This document shows, piece by piece, positions 43,272 through 51,425 of a stretch of DNA of 64,000 bases. Origin of the DNA: Clostridium felsineum DSM 794 (GTDB lineage: Bacteria; Bacillota; Clostridia; Clostridiales; Clostridiaceae); NCBI RefSeq assembly GCF_002006355.2, contig NZ_CP096980.1, forward strand, positions 1,054,001 through 1,118,000, read 5' to 3'. The notes under the pieces are model-generated. The model did not search any database and was not told the DNA's origin. It was given only the letters and a program-made list of their open reading frames with translations. How positions within the stretch are numbered: position 1 is the stretch's first letter; each line of letters opens with the position of its first letter. A program made the position numbers and the translations under genes.

Positions 43272-45485
43272 ATGTTAGAACTTCATTGTGTTGTCGACAC
43301 TGTTGTGTTTAAAAATGAAGAGAATGGGTATGTAGTTGCTAATGCCAAGCCAAAAGAAGAGGATAAAATTACAATAGTTGGGTGTATACCCTATGTTATG
43401 GAAGGGCAATCTTTAAAGGTTTCAGGAGAATGGATTGTTCATCCTCAGTTTGGAAAACAGTTTAAAATAGAACGTTGTGAGGAAATTTTACCCAATTCTT
43501 TATTAGGTATAGAAAAATATCTAGCATCAGGAATTATTGCTGGAATAGGACCAGTAACAGCCCAAAAAATAGTAAACAAATTTGGAGAACAAACGCTTGA
43601 AATATTAGATAATGATATATATAGATTAAGTGAAATAGAGGGAATAGGTAAAAAGAAAATAGATAAGATATATGAGACTTATTCTGAACAAAGAGAAGTA
43701 AGAAATATAATGATTTTTCTTCAAAATTATGGAGTGACGCCCAAACAATGTGTAAAAATATATAATCATTATAAAGCAAAGGCTATAGAAGTAGTGAAAC
43801 AAAATCCATATATACTTGTTGAAGAAATATCTGGAATAGGATTTAAAACAGCAGATAAAATAGCTAGAAGTCTTGGAATAGAAGGAAATTCTCCATTTAG
43901 AATTCAAAGTGGTGTATCTTATGTGATAAATGAATTTTGTATGTTAGGTAACACATATATGCCAATGGAAAAGCTTATAAAAAATTGCATGGAAGTACTA
44001 AATGTAAAAAAAGATGAAGTAGAAAAAGCAGTATATGAATGTACACTTTCTCAAAGAATAAAAGTGGAAATAATAAATGGCGAAAATTGCGTTTTTACTA
44101 TGGAATATTATTATTGTGAAATAGGTATAACAAGAAAAATAGTAACACTTGCTTATGACAGTTATAAAAGTCTAGATATAAATGTAGATGAAAAAATAAA
44201 ACAATTTGAAAATGAAAATGGAATAAAGTTTGCACCATCTCAAATTGAAGCTATTGAGGGAGCGTTTTTAAACGGAATAGAAGTTATAACAGGAGGTCCT
44301 GGAACTGGAAAAACAACGATAATAAGATGTATAACGTATATATTTGAAGAATTAAACATGAAGGTATTTATGGCTGCACCGACAGGAAGAGCCGCAAAAA
44401 GAATGTCCGAATCAACAGGTAGGGAAGCTAAAACTATTCATAGGTTACTGGAGATTGGTTATGAAGATGAGGTGTTTCTAGATAACAATAATGACAGTAC
44501 ACTTCAATGTGATGTTGTAATAATAGATGAAGCATCAATGATTGATATTGTCTTGATGAATAGTCTTTTAAAATCAATAGGTATGGGAACTAGGGTTATA
44601 ATAGTTGGAGATGTAGATCAACTTCCATCTGTTGGACCAGGAAATGTTCTTAGAGATATAATTGAGAGTAAATGTGTAAAAGTTGTTAGATTAGCAGATA
44701 TATTTAGACAATCTAAGGAGAGTATGATTATAGTAAATGCTCATAAAATTAACAATGGTGAAATGCCACTTTTGAATAGGAAGGATAAGGATTTTTATTT
44801 TATAAAAGAAGATAATGCAGAAGGTATAACTAATACTATAATTAGTTTAGTATATGAAAGGCTTCCTAAGTTTAATAAGAAATGGAATGCTGTAAGAGAC
44901 ATACAAGTACTTTCGCCCATGAAAAGAGGTAGTGCAGGGGTAATAAATTTAAATACTAATTTACAGAGCATTATAAATCCACCTCATAAAAATAAACCTG
45001 AAATTAAATTTCGTGACAATATTTTTAGGGTTGGAGACAAAGTTATGCAGATAAAGAATAACTATATGTTAAAGTGGAATAGGATAACAGGCGAAGGGGA
45101 AAAGTCTGGAGAAGGAGTTTTTAATGGAGATATAGGAGTTGTCAATGATATAGATGAAGATAATAATGTTATAGTTATTTTTGATGATGAAAAAGAAGTT
45201 ACATATGAAAGAATTAATTTAGATGAATTAGAACTTGCATATGCAGTAACCATTCACAAAAGCCAAGGAAGTGAATTTCCAGTAGTAATTCTTCCAATGA
45301 CAATGGGACCACCCCTACTTATGAATAGAAATCTTTTGTATACTGGAATTACAAGAGCTAAGCAGTTAGTTGTAATAGTTGGGTTTCCTAAAGCTATTAA
45401 ATTTATGATAGATAATGATAAAAGCTTTGAAAGATATTCAGGACTTAAATGGAGAATTGAAGATATAATAAAAGAAGAGAGTTAG
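43272..45485 (+). CDS. recD2: RecD2-type DNA helicase
   Basis: 737 aa. SF1B 5'-3' helicase of the RecD2 type found in bacteria without RecBC. An N-terminal OB-like domain ('VVDTVVFKNEENGYVV') and helix-hairpin-helix region ('GIGPVTAQKIV', 'IEGIGKKKIDKI', 'EISGIGFKTADKIA') precede the motor. Walker A is 'TGGPGTGKTTII', motif II 'VIIDEASMID', and the C-terminal motif 'AVTIHKSQGSEFPVV'. The ribosome site AAGGGGA precedes the ATG. It precedes the ComFA-like gene by 12 bases. Confidence 0.94.
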   Translation: MLELHCVVDTVVFKNEENGYVVANAKPKEEDKITIVGCIPYVMEGQSLKVSGEWIVHPQFGKQFKIERCEEILPNSLLGIEKYLASGIIAGIGPVTAQKIVNKFGEQTLEILDNDIYRLSEIEGIGKKKIDKIYETYSEQREVRNIMIFLQNYGVTPKQCVKIYNHYKAKAIEVVKQNPYILVEEISGIGFKTADKIARSLGIEGNSPFRIQSGVSYVINEFCMLGNTYMPMEKLIKNCMEVLNVKKDEVEKAVYECTLSQRIKVEIINGENCVFTMEYYYCEIGITRKIVTLAYDSYKSLDINVDEKIKQFENENGIKFAPSQIEAIEGAFLNGIEVITGGPGTGKTTIIRCITYIFEELNMKVFMAAPTGRAAKRMSESTGREAKTIHRLLEIGYEDEVFLDNNNDSTLQCDVVIIDEASMIDIVLMNSLLKSIGMGTRVIIVGDVDQLPSVGPGNVLRDIIESKCVKVVRLADIFRQSKESMIIVNAHKINNGEMPLLNRKDKDFYFIKEDNAEGITNTIISLVYERLPKFNKKWNAVRDIQVLSPMKRGSAGVINLNTNLQSIINPPHKNKPEIKFRDNIFRVGDKVMQIKNNYMLKWNRITGEGEKSGEGVFNGDIGVVNDIDEDNNVIVIFDDEKEVTYERINLDELELAYAVTIHKSQGSEFPVVILPMTMGPPLLMNRNLLYTGITRAKQLVVIVGFPKAIKFMIDNDKSFERYSGLKWRIEDIIKEES

Positions 45486-45497
45486 GAGAGATTTGTA

Positions 45498-46505
45498 ATG
45501 GAAAGATCATTTGTTAAAATTAGAGAAGAATACAATAAAATAGCTCAGACTCTTTCGAAATTATTAAATAGCAGAGAAAGATATATAAATTTAAATTCAC
45601 CACCATACAATACATCAGAGATTTTTTTGAGCAGTATAATTGAGTATATGGCAAATGGAAAAAGTGTTCTTTATATAACGGATGAAAATGAAAAAGATGT
45701 TGAAATAGTGAAATTAATAAAAAGATCCAATCATAAGGATTATATATATTATAGGGGTAAAACATTGTATACAACATCAAATTTTATAGTATGTAATTAT
45801 GAAAATGCTTTTGATCTTCAGTTTAAATTTGATTTGGTTATTTATGATGACATAAGAAGTTTTCCTATGCATAATAGAAGAGAAATAATAAGACTACTTG
45901 AGAGATTTGAAACAAAAGAGTGTAAATTTATAGCTTATTCAGTTGATTCTATATTTGATAGAGGAAGAGAAATAACAATACCAATAAATTATGATGGTAT
46001 GCCTGTAGTTGAACCAAGGGTTATACTTACTAGAATAGATATAAATAATGATATGCCATTTGTCGTTTATGATTACCTTAAGTGGTCTGTAAGTTCTAAT
46101 AAAAACACAGTAATACCAGTTAAAGATATTAACAGAATGAATAGCTTTTTTAATTATTTAACGAATTATAAACTAGGATTTAAAGGTAAAGTGTTCGAAT
46201 ATTCAAGCAAAAATAAAAAAATGGGTTTAGGAGAATTAAAAAAGTCAATAATTATAACAGATAGATTTGATGAAGTTTTAACACCAGAAAGTGATGCAAA
46301 CATAATGGTGTATTTTAATGAAGATAATAGATTTAGCTTTAAATCACTTATTTATTTTTGTGGAAGAACGGGAAAAAGTGATATTTCAAGGAGAGGAGAA
46401 GTTATATTTATAGCTAATAAAGAAACAGAATGTATGGAAAAGGCTAAAGATATAACAAGAAATTTTAACAAAATAGCATGGGAAAAAGGATTATTAACTA
46501 TTTAA
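45498..46505 (+). CDS. decayed ComFA-like protein lacking helicase motifs
   Basis: 335 aa. It lines up with ComFA, the ATP-driven DNA-uptake helicase, through 'FDLVIYDDIRSFPMHN' (in place of a DE-x-DAFP motif II), 'IPINYDGMPVVEPRVI' and 'SLIYFCGRTGKSDISRRGEVI' (in place of the motif VI region QISGRVGRS). The Walker A P-loop is missing: the place where it should be reads 'SPPYNTSEIFLSS'. The N-terminal zinc finger is also absent. The adjacent gene is comFC. I infer a relative that has lost ATPase activity; a distinct function is possible. Confidence 0.6.
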   Translation: MERSFVKIREEYNKIAQTLSKLLNSRERYINLNSPPYNTSEIFLSSIIEYMANGKSVLYITDENEKDVEIVKLIKRSNHKDYIYYRGKTLYTTSNFIVCNYENAFDLQFKFDLVIYDDIRSFPMHNRREIIRLLERFETKECKFIAYSVDSIFDRGREITIPINYDGMPVVEPRVILTRIDINNDMPFVVYDYLKWSVSSNKNTVIPVKDINRMNSFFNYLTNYKLGFKGKVFEYSSKNKKMGLGELKKSIIITDRFDEVLTPESDANIMVYFNEDNRFSFKSLIYFCGRTGKSDISRRGEVIFIANKETECMEKAKDITRNFNKIAWEKGLLTI

Positions 46506-47158
46506 TATATATATTTGATGCAATAGTTAGCATTATATATTGTAATGGTGAAAAATGTTCGGCTTGTAAAAAAGAAATTTATGATGATGAAATTCTTTGC
46601 AAAGAGTGTTTGAATAAAGTGAAGTTTTGTAATAGTTCTTATATTATTGATAAAAATGGTATTAATTTTACCGTATATTGCGCTGCATATTATTCAAGTA
46701 TTATACGTGAGATGATAATAAAATTAAAATACAGAAAAGATTTTTTATGTGGTGAAGCTTTAGCTGAGCTTATGAATAAAGTATTAGTTAAAAATAAGGT
46801 GCAATTTGATGAAATAGTTTATGTACCAATGACTAAATATGATTTTAGAAAGAGAGGATTTAACCAAAGCGAATTTTTAGCGCTAAAGCTTTCTAGAATG
46901 TCTGATAAACCATTAAAACACTACATAAGAAAAACTACACAAACAAAGGATCAGATAGGACTTACAGATGAAATGCGGTGGAATAATTTAAAGGGAACAT
47001 TTGTTTTTAAGCCTAAAGATAAAATTGGAAACAAGGTTGTACTACTTATCGATGATGTTTTCACCACTGGAGCAACAACCTTTTTTTGTTCAAAAGAATT
47101 GATAGAAAATGGAGCAAAAAAAGTTATAGTATTGACTATAGCAAAAAGTAGTATATAA
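46478..47158 (+). CDS. comFC: ComFC-type phosphoribosyltransferase
   Basis: 226 aa. N-terminal four-Cys zinc finger ('CSACKKEIYDDEILCKEC', 18 residues) and a PRPP-binding domain with 'VVLLIDDVFTTGATTFFC'. The family is needed for DNA uptake in competent bacteria. It overlaps the ComFA-like gene by 28 bases, so translation is coupled. The last codons contain a promoter for the following ncRNA. Confidence 0.88.
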   Translation: MGKRIINYLIYIFDAIVSIIYCNGEKCSACKKEIYDDEILCKECLNKVKFCNSSYIIDKNGINFTVYCAAYYSSIIREMIIKLKYRKDFLCGEALAELMNKVLVKNKVQFDEIVYVPMTKYDFRKRGFNQSEFLALKLSRMSDKPLKHYIRKTTQTKDQIGLTDEMRWNNLKGTFVFKPKDKIGNKVVLLIDDVFTTGATTFFCSKELIENGAKKVIVLTIAKSSI

Positions 47159-47159
47159 T
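47132..47159 (+). promoter_or_regulatory. promoter of the structured ncRNA
   Basis: TTGACT, 16-base spacer, TATAAT, embedded in the 3' end of comFC. The predicted start near 47166 coincides with the left end of the closing stem of the ncRNA. Confidence 0.7.
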
Positions 47160-47165
47160 ATTATT

Positions 47166-47380
47166 ATATTAAGTTAGGTTTGTGGTTGAAAGTCGATGCC
47201 AGTCGCAGGCGAAACGATCCACGTAAGTTAAACAAAGTTTTAATGAGCATGGTGCGGCTTAGAAGTAAGTCCTGCCGCTTAAGGCGAGAGAATTAGTAGT
47301 GAGAGGATAATACCGGGTAGCGAAAGTTCCAGCAGGCGAGTGTGGGGTCAAAAACCAGGTCAACTAACTTAATATTTTTA
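47166..47380 (+). ncRNA. structured ncRNA, probably the raiA motif
   Basis: About 210 bases of distinctly higher GC than its surroundings and no ORF. A perfect 12-bp closing stem (ATATTAAGTTAG 47166-47177 / CTAACTTAATAT 47364-47375) is followed by T's. Inside are further helices such as GTGCGGC / GCCGC. It has its own promoter. The location between comFC and, further on, hpf (raiA) fits the raiA-motif RNA of Firmicutes, which has been linked to sporulation and aggregation. I recognise it from position and general form, not from a covariance search. Confidence 0.65.
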
Positions 47381-47405
47381 TTAATTCATAGTGAAATTGA
47401 ATATA

Positions 47406-47444
47406 AAGAGGAGGTTCTCCATTGTAATGCAAATGGAGTCTTAA
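47406..47444 (+). other. five-codon leader frame before the GntR gene
   Basis: AAGAGGAGG at 47406-47414 leads to ATG CAA ATG GAG TCT TAA at 47427-47444, ending 4 bases before the regulator's ATG. The GGAG also pairs with CTCC at 47417-47420. It may be a translational leader, or just the regulator's ribosome entry site at unusual distance. Confidence 0.3.
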
Positions 47445-47448
47445 AGCT

Positions 47449-48078
47449 ATGTCTCAATGTGTAACAAAACCTGTTTATCAAAAAATTGCTATTGACATTG
47501 CAAATAGGATAGTATCTGGGGATTTTTCAGTAGGAATGAAATTGCATGGTCGTTCCCATCTTGCAGGTCACTACAAAGTTTCTCCTGAAACTATAAGGCG
47601 TGCTGTTGCTATATTAAATGATACTGGTATAGTAAAAGTTGAAAAAGGTAACGGTATAATCATAACATCCTTAGATAAATGTCTTGAATTTATAAAAAAG
47701 TATAAGGATACAAATTCCTTAACCTCTTTAAAGGCAGAGATTGAAGAACTAATAAATAGTAGAAATGAATTAGAAAAAAGGATAGATAGTATTACTAATG
47801 AATTAATAGACTATTCTAGTAGGTTTAGTGAAACAAATCCATTTATTCCATTTGAGTTTAAAATATATGATAATTTAGATATTGTTGGGAAAAAAATTTC
47901 TGAAACTAAGTTTTGGCAGAATACTGGTGCTACAATAATAGGGATACGTCGTGATGGAAAACTTATACTTTCACCAGGTCCATATTCAATTTTTAAAAGT
48001 AATGATATATTTATAGCCATAGGTGATGAGGGAAGTTATTATAGAATTAAAAGTTTTATTTATAATGATATAAAATAA
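47449..48078 (+). CDS. busR: GntR-family regulator with C-terminal RCK_C domain (BusR-like)
   Basis: 209 aa. N-terminal winged helix of the GntR type ('LAGHYKVSPETIRRAVAIL', about residues 35-55), a coiled-coil linker (about 85-125) and a C-terminal RCK_C/TrkA_C domain ('VGKKISETKFWQNTGATIIG', '..SPGPYSIFKSNDIFIAIG'). This architecture is that of BusR, which represses betaine uptake genes when c-di-AMP binds the RCK_C domain. The next operon is an osmolyte ABC transporter, supporting the same logic. It ends at its own terminator. Confidence 0.8.
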   Translation: MSQCVTKPVYQKIAIDIANRIVSGDFSVGMKLHGRSHLAGHYKVSPETIRRAVAILNDTGIVKVEKGNGIIITSLDKCLEFIKKYKDTNSLTSLKAEIEELINSRNELEKRIDSITNELIDYSSRFSETNPFIPFEFKIYDNLDIVGKKISETKFWQNTGATIIGIRRDGKLILSPGPYSIFKSNDIFIAIGDEGSYYRIKSFIYNDIK

Positions 48079-48094
48079 TAAAAATGTTAAGGTG

Positions 48095-48118
48095 ATGAGC
48101 GTAAGCTCATTTTTTTTT
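48095..48118 (+). terminator. terminator after the BusR-like gene
   Basis: ATGAGC GTAA GCTCAT followed by eight T's. Confidence 0.9.
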
Positions 48119-48162
48119 ATATTTATATTACAAACAAAATTCGACAAAATAACTATTGAAAA

Positions 48163-48224
48163 ATGTAAAGTAATAATAGTTATAAATGGGTGTACATTGA
48201 TATTGAATATCATTAAACTTTACA
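48163..48224. promoter_or_regulatory. candidate regulator binding region of the osmolyte transporter
   Basis: Inverted arms TGTAAAGT (48164-48171) and ACTTTACA (48217-48224) are 45 bases apart, with a 6-1-6 palindrome GATATTGAATATC (48199-48211) between them. The right arm overlaps the -35 box. A tetrameric BusR-like repressor binding two distant sites would suit this geometry. Confidence 0.45.
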
Positions 48225-48247
48225 AAATGGCTATACTATAGTATAAT
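48219..48247 (+). promoter_or_regulatory. promoter of the osmolyte transporter operon
   Basis: TTTACA, 17-base spacer, TATAAT. The -35 lies in one inverted arm, and the -10 lies in the left arm of the 48242-48289 palindrome. Confidence 0.75.
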
Positions 48248-48289
48248 AAGAAACAACTTGATTTTTAAGTCAAGTTGTTTCTTATTATA
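48242..48289. repeat. 20-bp perfect palindrome over the -10 box and leader
   Basis: Arms of 20 bases (48242-48261 and 48270-48289) are exact reverse complements with an 8-base spacer. It begins with the -10 TATAAT and ends just before the ribosome site AAGGGGTG. No T-run follows. It is either an operator or a 5'-terminal mRNA hairpin. Confidence 0.8.
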
Positions 48290-48304
48290 GTAAGGGGTGT
48301 TTTT

Positions 48305-49438
48305 TTGATAGAATTAAAAAATATATATAAAAAAGTTAATGGTAAAACTATATTAAATAATGTTAATATAACTATTAATAAAGGTGAACTTGTAACTTTA
48401 ATTGGACCAAGTGGATGTGGAAAAACAACTACATTAAAGATGATAAATAGATTAATAACTCAAACTTCTGGTGAAATTTTAATAGACGGAAATAAAATAG
48501 AAAAAGAAAATACTATTAAATTAAGAAGAAATATAGGATATGTAATACAGCAAACAGGACTTTTTCCACATCTCACAGTAGAAGAGAATATAGGAATGAT
48601 AATGAATATTGAGAAAATTGATAAAGATAAAATTAGTAGCAAAGTAGAAGAATTACTAAATTTAGTTGGACTAGATCCTGAAAGTTATAGGTACAAGTAT
48701 CCGAATGAATTAAGTGGTGGTCAACAGCAAAGAATTGGAATTGCACGTGCGCTTGCTATGGATCCTGAGGTAATACTTATGGATGAACCCTTTAGTGCAC
48801 TAGATCCAATAACAAGAAATCAACTTCAAGATGAAATTTTTTCAATACATCAAAATTTAAAAAAGACTATAGTATTTGTAACACATGATATGGATGAAGC
48901 TTTAAAGTTGGCAGATAGAATTTGCATTATGAAAGACGGGGAAGTAATTCAGTATGATACTCCAGATAAAATACTAAGAAAACCTAAGGATGATTTTGTA
49001 AAGACTTTTGTTGGTGAAAATATGATATGGAATCAGCCTGATTTGATTAAGGTTAAAGATATAATGATAAAAACTGTGGTGAAATCAAGTCCGGAAAGAA
49101 CTTCAATTCAAGCCTTAGAAATTATGAAATCAAATCATGTTGATAGATTGATTATAACTTCTAAGGATAATAAATTACTTGGAGTTGTTACTTTAAGGGA
49201 ATTAAAAGTTAGTATAAATGAAAATAAAAAGGTTAAAGATATTATGAGAAATAATTTAATTACAATAAATGAAAGTGATTCAATAATAAAGGTACTAGAA
49301 ATAATTGAAAACAAAAAAATTGGTTTTATGCCAGTTTTAGATAATAAGGCGAACCTCGTTGGACTTATTACAAAAAGTAGTTTGCTTTCTGTATTAAGCA
49401 ATCAATTTATTAACAAGGAGGTCGATTTGTATGAGTAG
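48305..49438 (+). CDS. opuCA: glycine betaine/choline-type ABC transporter ATPase with CBS pair
   Basis: 377 aa from a TTG 7 bases after AAGGGGTG. Walker A 'IGPSGCGKTTTLK', signature 'ELSGGQQQRIGIARAL', Walker B 'EVILMDEPFSALDP'. Two C-terminal CBS domains (about 255-305 and 315-370) are usual in OpuA/OpuC ATPases and can sense ionic strength or c-di-AMP. It overlaps the permease gene by 8 bases. The compatible solute is not determinable; betaine, choline or carnitine are likely. Confidence 0.88.
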   Translation: MIELKNIYKKVNGKTILNNVNITINKGELVTLIGPSGCGKTTTLKMINRLITQTSGEILIDGNKIEKENTIKLRRNIGYVIQQTGLFPHLTVEENIGMIMNIEKIDKDKISSKVEELLNLVGLDPESYRYKYPNELSGGQQQRIGIARALAMDPEVILMDEPFSALDPITRNQLQDEIFSIHQNLKKTIVFVTHDMDEALKLADRICIMKDGEVIQYDTPDKILRKPKDDFVKTFVGENMIWNQPDLIKVKDIMIKTVVKSSPERTSIQALEIMKSNHVDRLIITSKDNKLLGVVTLRELKVSINENKKVKDIMRNNLITINESDSIIKVLEIIENKKIGFMPVLDNKANLVGLITKSSLLSVLSNQFINKEVDLYE

Positions 49439-50984
49439 CTTTATTAATTTTGTAATTGACAGAAAAGACCAAATATTTAGTCTATTTATTCAACATATAG
49501 AACTTACACTATTTGCAGTAATTATTTCAATAATTATAGGAGTACCTATAGGAATTTTAATAACAAGAGCTAGAAAAATTTCTTCGTCAGTTATAGCATT
49601 AGCAAATATAGCTCAATCTATTCCAAGTATGGCACTGTTAGGATTTTTGATTCCTTTCTTTGGAATAGGCAGTAAACCTGCCATAGTAATGGTTGTTTTA
49701 TATTCATTACTTCCTATTATAAAGAATACATTTACTGGTCTTAAAAATGTACAACCTCACATAATTGAAGCAGCAACAGGTATAGGATTAACAAAGAACC
49801 AAATACTTATAAAGATAAGTTTACCGCTAGCAATGCCTGTAATAATGTCAGGTATAAGAATTTCAGTGGTAACAGCTGTAGGTCTTATGACAATTGCTGC
49901 GTTTATTGGTGCTGGTGGTCTTGGATACCTTGTATTTTCTGGTGTGCAAACAGTAAATAATAACATGATATTAGCTGGGGCAATCCCCGCTTCAATACTT
50001 GCCCTGCTTTTAGATTTTATAATAGGCAAGATAGAAAATTTAGTTACTACAGAAGGAAGAAAAAAATCTAGGTCTAAAAAAGTTAATAAAAAACGTAATA
50101 GAATTATAGCTGCTATTCTTACAATAATAATTGTAGTTTCTGGTTCAGTAATGTTTTATAAAAGCATGAATAAAAAAGTTATTGTAGTTGGTTCAAAGAA
50201 TTTTAATGAACAACTTATAGTGGGCAATATGATAGCTTCTTTAATAGAACATAATACAAATTATAAAGTAGAAAGAAAATTAAATCTTGGTGGTACAAGT
50301 GTAGCTTTTAATGCATTAAAATCAGGAGATATAGATATGTATGTTGAATATACAGGTACAGGTCTTGTGGATATAATGAAAAAATCTTCTGAAGCTAATG
50401 AACAAAAAGTATTTAATGAAGTTAAAAGCTTCTTTCATGATAAATATAATATAGCTTGGCTTGATCCAATTGGTTTTAATAATACTTATGTACTTGCAAT
50501 GAATAGAGACTTAGCTGCAAAATATAATATAAATACAGTATCTGATTTAGCAAAAGTAAGTAATAATTTTGTTTTAGGTAGTACTATGGAATTTTTAAAT
50601 AGAACAGATGGATTTATTGGATTAAATAAAAGTTATGGACTTAATTTTAAAAGTACAAAGGGATTAGATGGAGGACTCAGGTACTCATCTTTGAATAAAA
50701 ATGAAACACAAGTAACAGATGCTTTTTCAACAGATGGATTGTTAAAGAAATTTAATTTAAAAACATTAAAAGATGATAAGAACTTTTTTCCACCGTATTA
50801 TGCGGTTCCAATTGTAAGTGAAGATACCCTGAAAAAGTTTCCTGAATTAAAATCTGTTCTCTCAAAACTTAAAAATCAAATCACAGATGATGAAATGAGA
50901 GAACTTAATTATAAAGTTGATAATGGACAAGATCCTAAAAATGTAGCAGACGAATTTTTAAAAAGCAAACACTTAATTAAGTAA
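49431..50984 (+). CDS. opuCB: osmolyte ABC transporter permease fused to substrate-binding protein
   Basis: 517 aa fusion. Residues 1-210 form an MetI/OpuC-type permease with about five spans ('GLTKNQILIKISLPLAMPVI' is the ATPase-contact EAA loop). After a further span at about 225-245, residues 250-517 form an OpuCC/ProX-type binding domain ('VVGSKNFNEQLIVGNMIA', 'GDIDMYVEYTGTGLVDIM') exposed outside. Such permease-receptor fusions are typical of BusAB and related osmolyte transporters. A strong terminator follows. Confidence 0.9.
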   Translation: MSSFINFVIDRKDQIFSLFIQHIELTLFAVIISIIIGVPIGILITRARKISSSVIALANIAQSIPSMALLGFLIPFFGIGSKPAIVMVVLYSLLPIIKNTFTGLKNVQPHIIEAATGIGLTKNQILIKISLPLAMPVIMSGIRISVVTAVGLMTIAAFIGAGGLGYLVFSGVQTVNNNMILAGAIPASILALLLDFIIGKIENLVTTEGRKKSRSKKVNKKRNRIIAAILTIIIVVSGSVMFYKSMNKKVIVVGSKNFNEQLIVGNMIASLIEHNTNYKVERKLNLGGTSVAFNALKSGDIDMYVEYTGTGLVDIMKKSSEANEQKVFNEVKSFFHDKYNIAWLDPIGFNNTYVLAMNRDLAAKYNINTVSDLAKVSNNFVLGSTMEFLNRTDGFIGLNKSYGLNFKSTKGLDGGLRYSSLNKNETQVTDAFSTDGLLKKFNLKTLKDDKNFFPPYYAVPIVSEDTLKKFPELKSVLSKLKNQITDDEMRELNYKVDNGQDPKNVADEFLKSKHLIK

Positions 50985-51087
50985 TAATATATGAGTTTAT
51001 ATTTATTTTGGTATAAGTATTAGGTTAATATATGTAATTATAAATCAATAATTAGTGAAATAACTTTGTAGCTTTGAAAAAAATTAC

Positions 51088-51137
51088 AAGAGCATCACTT
51101 ATGATTAAAATTTAATCACAAGTGATGCTCTTTTTTT
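51088..51137 (+). terminator. terminator of the osmolyte transporter operon
   Basis: AAGAGCATCACTT / AAGTGATGCTC with inner TGATTAAA / TTTAATCA pairing, then seven T's. Confidence 0.92.
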
Positions 51138-51425
51138 ATTTAAACTAGAATTACTTATTGCTAACTTTATAACTAGTAATACTGATAAAATTCTTGCTGC
51201 ATAAAATTCAGCTATTACTGCTAAATTTCTTGGAATAGATTCATTTTTTAATAATATTGTTTTCTAATGATAGCATTAATACTTGGTTATTTAGATGAGA
51301 AATAGAAAAAAATAAACAAGAAGGGACGATTAAGTGGACTTATGTAAAAATATGATATGTGTTTACACAAAGCATAAAAATTTGGTTTTTAATTGATTAC
51401 TTAATAAGAAGGAAATCACAGTATG
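51138..51425. other. intergenic stretch without a supported gene
   Basis: AT-rich. On the minus strand a stop-bounded frame of about 45 codons without ATG reads '..NESIPRNLAVIAEFYAARI..', which might be a decayed gene piece, but there is no start or ribosome site. Nothing else is evident. Confidence 0.3.
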
